Origin: Symbiodinium natans
Lineage: Eukaryota > Sar > Dinophyceae > Suessiales > Symbiodiniaceae
DNA: 64,000 bases
Assembly (NCBI GenBank): GCA_905221605.1
Contig: CAJNDS010002313.1
Span: forward strand, 321,001 to 385,000
Direction of reading: 5' to 3'
The notes beneath the pieces are model-generated. The model was not told the DNA's origin. It did no database searches and was given only the letters and a program-made list of their open reading frames with translations. The position numbers and the translations under genes were made by a program. This document shows positions 42,429 to 52,009 of this stretch, piece after piece. Numbering within the stretch: the stretch's first letter is position 1; every line of letters begins with the position of its first letter.

Positions 42429-43180
42429 TCACCTGGGCCGGCGGCCTTGCCTGCCTCAGGAGCCTTTGAATCGCCGCTCTGAGCGCGTTCGGACAAGGAG
42501 CCGTGACAAGCCCGAAGTGGGCAGCAGAGGCGTCCGCACTTTGACTCCCTCCTAGGCTAAGGGGAAGTATGAGGTCACGGGGCTAGCTTGGCCAGCTGGA
42601 TTTGGTAGAATCTTGGGTGGTTGCTCCCCCTTCCCCGCTCCCTTTCGATGTATCTGTTCCTGAGCTTTTATGGACTCCACTGCTGCCTTTTGTCCCAGAC
42701 ACGGGACTGCAGAGCCTGCAACTGGCCTCCGCTATGGCGGCGGTTGTCGGTCCCCCTGCAGCTTCCGGCAAGATTTACTTGTAAAGTAAAAAGGGTCATG
42801 CCTGCACACTGATGAGTCTCATCGCCCCGGTGAGCGGGAGTAGCGGTCGCATTTGCGGCGCATGGGTTGAGTCGAAGTCGTAGCGTCAGAATCTCAGAGT
42901 TTAGAATCCTTAGAATAGGAGCCGTCTTGCGGCATGCCCCTATCATGAGATCTATATCGAGATGGATCAGCCTGCCACAGACCACGCAGGCCCATCCGAG
43001 GTGCTGCTGAAAAAAGAGCCTTGCAAGTTGTTATGCCGGTTTGGGGTTGCCTGCTCCTTGATGCATTCCTCAGACGCCGGGATCCTCCCTTCGTGTGTGC
43101 TACACACACCCCTCTGGCACCAGGAGGAGGCGGCAGCGCCCGAGGCGCTGACGGCGCCAGCCCTGCTATTCCGATCTGGG
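42429..43180. other. 3' flank of GS-NDPK
   Basis: Probable 3' UTR and spacer. No AATAAA-type signal was sought as evidence, since dinoflagellates lack a reliable one. Short open frames here have no features. Confidence 0.5.
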
Positions 43181-43184
43181 TCTT

Positions 43185-43395
43185 GAATATTTTTGTATAT
43201 AGCATAGTAAAGACATAAATGCAGAGACAATTAAATCAGCAAGCGAACGAACAAATGAACAAATAAATAAGCAAATATAAATAAACAAATAAGTATATAG
43301 ATATAAAAATAAAAAAAATATAACTATAAACATACATAAATAAATAAATAGAAATATAAATAAATAAACAAAAACTATATATATATATATATGTA
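43185..43395. repeat. AT-rich stretch with TAAA/ATAA and (AT)n
   Basis: Strongly A/T-rich block, unlike its surroundings, ending in (AT)n directly before the LINE remnant. Possibly part of the inserted element or a preferred insertion site. Confidence 0.85.
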
Positions 43396-43414
43396 TACAT
43401 ATCTAGAAGTGTTT

Positions 43415-43744
43415 ATACAGTCAGCAAGTATGATAGCATTTCCAAGCCGGGACGACCAACGAAAGATACTACTATTTAGTGAACTCCATAATTTACGACG
43501 GGCTAAGCTTTTAGGTCATATACTTCGTAGCACAGATTCAGATCCTTTAAGACAGGTATCGTTTATGCCCAGCAGTGCCACTAGAATCGAGTATGGCAAA
43601 AAGCGAGTTGGGAAGCCCCGGCAAACTTGGATACACCATGCAAAGAAGCTTGTGCGGGAAGAGACGCTTGGCAGAACATCTTATGAAGAAACCCCGGTAC
43701 AGGATAATCTCATCTATAATGTAGGTTTGCAAAGACAGTTCTAA
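43415..43744 (+). mobile_element. LINE-type retroelement, 3' end of the pol ORF (5'-truncated)
   Basis: The frame running to TAA at 43744 reads LRRAKLLGHILRSTDSDPLR, QVSF, KKRVGKPRQTWIHHAKKLV and ends GLQRQF. LLGHILR followed by DPLRQV and then a KRxVGxPRxxW motif is typical of the segment after the reverse transcriptase domain in non-LTR elements of dinoflagellate genomes. The catalytic RT domain is absent, so the copy is dead, but this part has no stop, which suggests recent insertion. The frame is open from 43391; the element's 5' junction is not defined. No poly-A was seen after the stop. Confidence 0.7.
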
Positions 43745-45961
43745 AGCGTCTGCAGAGGGTGAGCCTCCTTTTTGCTGCGCCAACGCCGTGTCTTGAAGTT
43801 GACGTACAGTCGATTCACGGTATGGCTTCGGAAAAAATTTATACAGTATTTGAAAAAACACGTGTGGAGGTGTTGAGGACTTCTTTGCAGGGTTCAGAAG
43901 TTGGCTGGGTTTGAGGCTTCAGGCTTTGGGGCCTACAAGAGGAGAAAGTTGGGCTCCAGAATATCTGCGAGCCCTAGCCTCCCAATCGAGCAAGGTCGAA
44001 TTCTTCACCGAGAAGTTCAAGACGATGTGGTCGCTTGGGGCAGTTTTGTAGTGCGAGCGCTGGTTCAGAGAGGTTTCAGGTCCCTAAACTTGGATGTGCC
44101 CCCTTAAATTACCAGTCCTTACTAGCGATGAAACTAGGGGGTACTATATAAGAAGGGTGAGCATCCCAACCCTAAATCATTTACTTCCTTTCCTGAAAGG
44201 CTCGGCAGATCCAGTGCCAGCCGACTTGACACGGGGTCAGGGCTTGTGTGAAGAGCAGCAGAGTCACTGGGCTCTACGACCCCAAACAGCACAAATCTAA
44301 GAAGGTTCACCCGAATGGCTCTCTGAATTAGAAGGTTACCCAGAACCCTCCAAATCTCGGAGTTCCAGATAAACCAAGGTTTTTGAAAGCAGAGCCGGCG
44401 CTGTATTTGGGAGTTTGCAGCGGAATCACATGTTTGGAGCAGTTATGGGGCTTTCCAAGCTCCATCTTGTCGTGCGGCCCAAGCTCAGTGTCTTGCTGGT
44501 TCTTAGAAGGGACAGAGGGCATGAGGCACTCTTTATATCCTCTTATCTATATATACATGTATATCCTTCAAAGGATTTTGGGATTTTGTAGGGTGCCTAC
44601 TTCCCCCATTCCCTACTAAGAGCCAGGGGGGTGTTTCGCGAGGTGCCCCATCGGAGCACAGCATGACTGGCAAGCTTGCATGTATGCCCGGGGCCCCGAC
44701 AGGGGTGCACTAGGATGTCTAGGGTGGGCCTTGGTCCTTTCGGACCCGGGCCCCAACGGAGCCAGAGCTCGCACTACAGGTTGCGGCTTTGTTGTTTTCC
44801 ATGCTTACTAGAAACCTTTTGGCCTCAACCGCGCCAGTGCCAGGATCATGAGTCCTTGTGCTGATGAAGTCACCACTTCCCTTCTCCCAAAGCCCCCAAG
44901 GTCCCCAACTCCCCGCCCTCTCAAATCCACGAGCATCACCCCAGATTTCCCAGGCACACACGTACCAAGACGTGCCGCGAACTTGGGGGGGAGGGGGGGA
45001 CCTGCGCAGAACCCAATTGCCGCTACTCCTAAGTGTTTCTGTGGGCGCTTTCGAGCGGGGGTGTGCAAGGAGTCTGTTAGCATAAGGAGCCTACATCGCC
45101 TCAAGCAGAACTTAGGCGGCGGCCACCTTCGATTGGCTACGGCCACCAGCTCTGCCCCTACTGGAACAAGAAGGAGCCTACAAAAGCCTGATGAGAGCCT
45201 TGTGGTTCGAAGGCTCCTGCTTGCCAGAAGTCCGGTACTGTGAGCGATTGCTCATGCTGGCACCCTTGTGGAGAGAGAAGGGGCCCTGTCATAGAACATG
45301 CAAGGCTGCAAGACCCTCGAGCCCGTAACCCTCACCCCTCACCAGTGCTCTAGGCAAGTATGTATCGGCAATGCCTGCTTTCTTCAGCAGGAGACGAGCC
45401 TGGCATATTCGCAGCGCTGTCCACTGGGTGGGTGGCCACGGCCGTCAAGTGTTTGGTGGGTTCTCTGTTGTTGAGCTTGGAGGGTGTTGCTCAGGTGAAG
45501 TCCCAAACTGTGACTGACACTCAAAGTTCACAGCTGAAAAGGCGAGCAGATATCGAAACATATAGAGCATCTTCCAACAATAATTGTGTGAACATCCACA
45601 TTTGCATTCAAAGATATGTGCACGTGTACTCTGCCAATATTTACACACTTGCTCTCTGATTTGCTTATTCATCTCTGCGATTGCCTGTCCACAAGAAGCA
45701 TTTGGCTTGTTGTCCATACTTTCCTGGTTCGCTTGCTTACACGTCAATTTCTTCCTTCCGCCAGAAGATGCTTATCAAAGTACCCTTTAGCAGGCCCAAG
45801 TGTGTCCGGGCTGTGTATGATGCTGCTTTCCTTGGGCTCTGGGCTGATGCTGCGGGCATAGGCAATGCAATACTGCCCTCTGCATGCATGCTTCACCCGA
45901 CCCACCACCGAGACCCTCCGAAGCCTTCTGCGAGCGTGAGAGTCGAAACCCTGAACCCTTT

Positions 45962-45989
45962 TCAACTAGGCGGGTGGCCAACAAAGCCA
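45962..45989 (+). repeat. intron module, diverged copies 8 and 9
   Basis: CAACTAGGCGGGTGGCC followed by an A-rich stretch. Another diverged copy at 46447-46490 has CCCTGCAGAGTGGCC, then CAGCTGGGCGGGGAG, then AGTCGAACCC. Confidence 0.55.
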
Positions 45990-46628
45990 AACAACCCTAC
46001 AGGCTTGGGTTGGTGGTTTACTGGCTTTGCGAGAGAACAGTGTGGCTCTCCCCCCTTGCTTGCCATGTCATCAGGCTTGGGGGTTGGGGTGTAGTGGTGC
46101 GAGAATGTGGTTCTCTTGGATCACCCTGTAGTTTTCGACGCCTGGCACTGTGGTCTGAAGAGCCCTCAGTACTTAGTACTTGCAGCTGGACACGATGAAG
46201 CGGAAGGTGTTTTCGTCGCCTCATTGAGGCTTTGGGCCCCCCCCCCCCCTCCCCCCCCCCCCTTAAACGCTAAGCCCTAAACCCTTCCAACGCGGCCTCC
46301 TACGCTTCTGGGGGGTTTCCATGCCGCTGAAGCCCGGGTGAATCAAGCGAATCAGATCGCGGAAGGGGATGGGGTACGAAGTGTAGCTATTGTATCGGTC
46401 TGCCTTGGGTTCTGGCTCAGTGAACACCTACTGTTTCCCCGACTTGTCCCTGCAGAGTGGCCCCCTGGGCTCAGCTGGGCGGGGAGTGCGAGTCGAACCC
46501 CCAAAACCCTACACCCCCTGCCAGAGCCGCCGAGGTCCACGCTGCCCCTTTGCGCACGGGGCAAAGGAGCGGAGCCGATTGATGCATGGTTGTCGAGTTT
46601 AGGGTGTTCGAGCATGTTTTGGCCTGAG

Positions 46629-46675
46629 TAGGGTTTAGGGTTTAGGGTTTAGGGTTTAGGGTTTAGGGTTTAGGG
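46629..46675. repeat. TTTAGGG tract
   Basis: Six to seven units. Confidence 0.95.
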
Positions 46676-46861
46676 TGAGTCGGGCTTTCTAGGGTGCCAG
46701 CACACATTTTGTTCAACCCTTATCGGTATAGACTCCAGCTTGATTCTGCTTCCTTAACGGCCCCTTTTGTTTGTTGTGTTGCCGCTTCTCGTATGTTTCT
46801 AACATTTTTGCGGACTTTTGAGAGTATTGTTAAGCAGGTAGGCAATTGTATAAAACATAGA

Positions 46862-46935
46862 AGTATATATATATATATATGCACATACATGGTGTATATA
46901 CGTATAAGTATGTATACATATACACATATATACGT
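46862..46935. repeat. AT/ACATAT microsatellite
   Basis: (AT)n followed by imperfect ACATA/GTATA repeats. Confidence 0.85.
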
Positions 46936-47242
46936 ACATTTTCTCACTTCGATGTTAAACTTGATCAAGCCGTAACATGGTATCCTTTATAGATGTAAAG
47001 GTTTCCGGAGCTTCCGGGATTCCACATCCAGACTTTTTTTCAATGTTTTCAGCCTCTGACGTCTCGGAACAAGTGGACAATGAATCCTCGGGGCTCTCTC
47101 GACTTAAATTTCGGGCTATTCCAGGGTTTAGGGTTTGAACCGGGCCAGTTCTAAATTCCGGGATACAGGGTTTCCAGTGTGGGCTTAAGGGGGCTTGAGC
47201 TGGTTTACATGTGCTGAGTAGGCCCACACAATACCGCTTCAG

Positions 47243-47278
47243 GAGCAGCTGTACCACCCCAACTACTTCCGCACCCTG
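47243..47278 (+). CDS. candidate 12-codon exon, CCCH-finger-like start
   Basis: Acceptor CGCTTCAG|GAGCAG, GT donor CCCTG|GTCTGT. Reads EQLYHPNYFRTL, which resembles the lead-in of CCCH zinc fingers (LYHPxxYRTxLC), but the Cys residues are not included. Very short, so uncertain. Confidence 0.3.
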
Positions 47279-47510
47279 GTCTGTAGAGACCTGCAGCGGC
47301 GCAGGCCGCTTCAAACTCGAAGCCTTGCTGCTTCAACTCCTCTCAGAGCTGTTTCGCTGTTTTGTTGCATTCCCTTTGCCTTCATTTCAAGGATGTTTCA
47401 ATGCGGTCTTCAGTTCATGCTACTGAGCAGGACTCTGTGTTACACACAGTCGCGTGATGTGACGGGCGTGTGCGATCCCACGCACCTAACCCCTCAAATA
47501 TGCAGATGGT

Positions 47511-47612
47511 GCCTAAACCCTAAACCCTAAACCCTAAACCCTAAACCCTAAACCCTAAACCCTAAACCCTAAACCCTAAACCCTAAACCCTAAACAAATT
47601 AAACAAATTAAA
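47511..47612. repeat. CCCTAAA tract followed by AAACAAATT repeats
   Basis: About 11 CCCTAAA units, then three 9-mers AAACAAATT. Confidence 0.95.
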
Positions 47613-49200
47613 CAAATAGTTGCTGGGACTGGATCAGGTGCCCTCGTGCTCACCTGTGCGCCTTCTTTCATCGCCCTCTCCTGAGTGGCGTCTTCCCTTG
47701 GCCGGCTGGTACGACCTAGGGGCCTCGGGTTTGGGCTAGGTGATGAGTAGGGTTGAGGGTTTTTGGGTGTGGCCCCCCAAGAAAGGGCAAAACATAGCCC
47801 CCCCCCCCCCCCTTAATTCAGGACATGGCTTGCATGCCCCGCGCGTTACACTTACCAATGTTGTTGGAGGTGCCTGAGAGAGCTTCGCTGAAGTTCGGAG
47901 CACCCGCTTCCCAGGTAAGTTGCTCCCTGCTACCGCTAGATCCGGTTTATTCAGACCTCGGGGGCACACGCAAGGGCCTTCCAGCGCCCTTTGGGTGCTA
48001 GGGCCACCCCGAAGCACCAACAGAACTTGTGCTGGGGGCTTCTGCATTCCAAGGTGAGGGAGATCGGCGCAAGATCAAGAATGATCCTGTGGACTACTCG
48101 CAGCCGCTTTCGCGCGAGGTGGCGGGGGTTCGGCTGTAGACCTTGAGGTCTAAAACCCAAGTTCGGGAGGTTTGCCACAGGGCTTCTTGGGCTTGGGGGC
48201 TCAATTCCCTGAAGCCCTCGTCTCCGGCAGGGTGCTTGCAGACACTGGCCCCAGATCTCTGAGGCCCCACACCACACCTTCAAACTCTTCCTCTTCGAGC
48301 CACAAAGCCGATGCTCGTGGAACTTTGCTCTTTTCGTACCCACAATACACGGGTTTAGGCGTGCGCTGCCCTACTCTCCGATCGTCACCTGCGCCTATCG
48401 TCTGTTTAGAGTTTATACAGACATTTCGGATTCCAGGGCTAGCCCATAGCCCTGAACCATCCGGCTTAAGCAGGATCCAGTTCCTTATGGCCTAGAGCAG
48501 CTAGGCGGTGCCCGTGCAGTGGCTTCAGAGCTTCCTCTCGCCGCCGCGCTTTCAGGAGGTCCCCGTGACTCTTGCTGAGCGTTGCAGTTTCTGGGGTTTG
48601 GGGATTTCGTGGTCGGGAAAACTACAGCAGCCGTAAAATAACGGTTGGGACCGAGAACAGGCTTAAGGGGTAGCTTTAACATTCGGGGGCGGCACATGAG
48701 TGATCACGGAGTGTTAAGGGAAGATGAGCCTTGGCATGCGAGATTGAGGCCCTCTGGTTGTCATGCTGCAGCTTTGTGCTCAACACAAGGGGGGGGGGAG
48801 CGCATGAAATGATGGGGGTATGCAGAGCTTTGCCTCCGGCTCTTTCCGGGGGCCCTCTGCCAATGGCCACGGCGCTTCCGAGAAGCCCGCCGACCCGCGA
48901 GACCGCGTCGGCTTGCGCAGCCAGGCCGGCGGCCAGTGGTATAGCCCAGAGGAGCCGAGGGTTGCGGGAGGTTGCAGGTACAGCACTTGAGCCACCATGC
49001 GGTCAGTTTTGTTAAGCCCATCGACCTAGAGCCGAGATTTCTGCAGCTCTCCCCCTTTGGAGGAGTTGAGCTCCTTTGAGGTTCCCCTGAACCCCGACCC
49101 TCCGGCCTCAGCCGCTGGGAGCTCTGGGCTTTCCTTCTATGGCAAGGGCCCACAGCTCGCAAGGTGGGATGTTTTAAACACAGGAGACCTTTGAAGTTAT

Positions 49201-49325
49201 GATGTTCCCCCTTTTCCTATCAGTCCTTGATAGCGCCGATAGGGATTTACAGCATACCCCCTATTTAGAATCCCTATAACGGTTCGTTGCCCCCAAGAAC
49301 ACTTTGTCAGAGTGGGGTAACATGT
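49201..49325. mobile_element. MITE-like element, family 1, copy 2 (diverged)
   Basis: Left end GATGTTCCCCCTTTTCC, core AGTCCTTGATAG and CCCTATAACGG; right end diverged (GTGGGGTAACAT). Longer than copies 1 and 3. Confidence 0.55.
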
Positions 49326-49513
49326 TGAATTTCTAAGGGTACTTAAACTCAATAAGGAACAGTTTAGGGTTTAGGGTTTAGGGTTTGATACTATCCCCCA
49401 AGCATGGCCTAGAACAGGTTCAGCCCCCCGGAGCGGCCCATAAGGCCGCCACGGGAGCGTCCAGAAAGGCCCGAGCGGATGGTGGACGACTTGGCTCCTG
49501 GGCCTTTCGTAGG

Positions 49514-49570
49514 TTAGGGTTTAGGGTTTAGGGTTTAGGGTTTAGGGTTTAGGGTTTAGGGTTTAGGGTT
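49514..49570. repeat. TTTAGGG tract
   Basis: Eight units; a shorter one follows at 49589-49612. Confidence 0.95.
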
Positions 49571-50134
49571 CAGCTTCCAGGTTCCAAAAGGGTTTAGGGT
49601 TTAGGGTCCAGGGTTTTGGGTTTTGGGTTTAGGAGAGAGGTAGCAGGGCACACCCCCAGCAGGAGATGTAGCCGCATTGCTCTCAGACGTTCGTCCCGGC
49701 ATAGTTCCAGGGGTCAAAAAGGAGAGAGCCATAGATGGGAGCCATGGGATGATACCCATGCATGCATGCCGGAAGGATGTGAAAGAGGGCCGCATGCACT
49801 AGCCACGGTCATGATCGCCACAGGTGCGTTTGTGAGGGCAATGTCGCAGAAGAGACGCTTGTAAGACTCAGGGGCCTTTGCTGCTGGCAGCTGAGGCAGA
49901 ACAAGTGCAAGCAGGCCGGAACGTTTATGTGGCTTGGCAGGAGGGGCAAGGTTTGAGGTCTTCGGGTCCGAGAAACCGAGCCCTTGCAAAATCATCCTTG
50001 GGCCCCATTGAAGCCTTGTCCCCTGCTTGTTTAAATACTAAAACTACCAAGCACAACGCAGATATCCGTATGGGGGCTTAGAAACTAGACACTGTAAAGG
50101 GTGAAGGCGCGCTGCAACCCGATTCTTCGAGGTG

Positions 50135-52009
50135 ATGCCTAAGAGGCCCCCCAGGGCGAACGAGTGCTACGCCTTGGACAAAGATCTCGCAGCAGCTGCG
50201 ACCACCGGTGAGGCCTTCGACATTGCACAGCAGAGTGCTGACGTGATGGATGCCCCCAACTGGGCCAACTTGTTCTATGCGCTTGCCCACTTCAAGAAGA
50301 AAGGGGTCCGAACGGTTACTTTCGCAACGCTCCGCACCGACCCACGGTGGTCCAAAAGCTGTCAAAAGCTGAGGCCATGCTTGGCGGACCTTACTGCCCG
50401 CGATGCTGCAAATGTCATTTGGTCGCTGGCGACCCTAGACGCCAAGCAAGAAGCACTTTTCCTGGAAACTGCGGATGCCTTGTGCAACAGCGGGAAGCTG
50501 GCAGTTTGCGACCCGGTAAGTATCGCCAAAACTGCGTGGGCTTTGACCAGCATCCCGAACAGAGACAGACGGCTAGACCTCTTTGCGAAGCTGGCCGTGC
50601 CTGTCGTTCTGCGTGCGGATACCTTTCCGCTAGGCTCTCTGACAATGATCTGCTATGCTTTCGCAAAGGCAGATTTCCGTGAGGGGGATGCTTACGAGGC
50701 CTTATCTGCAGCCTTGACTTGCCACATGGATGAACAGCTTCGTCCAATCGATGTGTGCAATGTGGTCTGGTCCTTCTGCACAGTCGGCTATCGGGACGAC
50801 GAGCTTTTCTCAAAGATTTGCGAGATGTACCTTGTCAAGGAAGCAGTTGTGTGCGAGTTCAATCCGCAGGATCTGACTAACACCACTTGGGGTTTCTGCA
50901 AGGTGGGCTTCGTGCATGGGCCCGCAATGGACGTGCTCGCACGAGTCAGCTACGACCAGCGCAACAGCTTTGAGCCGATCCATTTCGCGAATCTCCTTTA
51001 CTCCTTCGCCATGCTCCGCATGCATGGTCCGGAGGGGGTCCTGCAAGCCATTGCCGACACGGCGTCCGAGCGCATCCAGAAGTTCGACGGTGGCAACTTG
51101 GCCATCGCATCCTGGGCACTGGCCACGCTGGGCATGGGCAACCACCCGCTGCTAGATCTGGCCCTGGACCGGGCGGCCCGGCCCGAGCTGTGCGCGACGC
51201 TGGGCAGCCGCGCCCTGTCGATGATGACCCTTGCGTGCTTCCGCACGCAGCGCCCGGAGAAGCTGGACAGGCTCTTGGATGCGACCCGAACGGCAGGGCT
51301 GGGTATCGGTGCCTCGGGGTACTCCGCAGCTGTGATGGCCGCGGAACAGAGCTCCGACTACACCCGGGAGATCCGAATTTTGGAGGCCATGGCCGCAGAG
51401 GCCGAGGACAGCCGCATGCGCACTGCCGTCGCCAACTCCTTGGCGCTTAGGCTTTGGAAGCGCGGTCTCTGCCAGGAAGCCTTTGCCGTCCTTCGCAGCC
51501 TCCACAACAGCCAGCCGCGTCGCTGGTCGGTGGTCTCCTCGGCTTTGGTGGCGCGGCTGGGGGCGGAGTGCGGTGCCCTCGAGGAAGCCGCCGAGATCCT
51601 ATCGAGCACTGGCGGTTTCGACAGCCAGGAGTGGGAGGCCCCGGTCACCAGTGGCATCCATCCGATGGCAGCCACTCGTCAGAACGAGGGTAGCCACGCC
51701 TACACGCGGGAGTTCATGACCCTCCATGCCGTCCTCTGTGGTGCACCTCCTGGTGATCCGGATGCTTCCATGGCAGCCATCGAGCGCTTCGCGGAGTCCA
51801 GGTCGCTCTGGCTGAAGATCACGGCATGGGAGAAGGGCATCGTGGTGCATGAGGTGGCCCGGCTCTGGAAGCCCCGGCTTAGTGTGGAGATCGGGGCGTA
51901 TGTGGGCTACTCTGCCATGAACATCGCCCGCACGGTGCGCCACCACGGGGGTAAGGTCGCCAGCCTGGAGGTGGACCCGCTTCATGTGACGCTGGTCAGG
52001 AACATGATC
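50135..52009 (+). CDS. OPR-COMT exon 1
   Basis: Start chosen at the ATG at 50135; a GTG one codon upstream is not needed. Holds the whole repeat region and the SAM loop. GA donor ATC|GAGTCT pairs with CCAG|GAGTAC. Confidence 0.88.

Larger units (their letters stand above)
43745..47242. other. spacer
   Basis: No supported gene. Contains diverged intron modules (45962, 46447), a C-rich tract at 46238-46262, a TTTAGGG tract at 46629-46675 and an (AT)/(ACATAT) microsatellite at 46862-46935. Confidence 0.55.
47613..50134. other. spacer with repeats and one MITE copy
   Basis: An exon-like stretch at 48826-48971 (SFASGSFRGPSANGHGASEK onward to a GT donor) is weak. TTTAGGG tracts at 49362-49388, 49514-49570 and 49589-49612. 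Confidence 0.5.
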
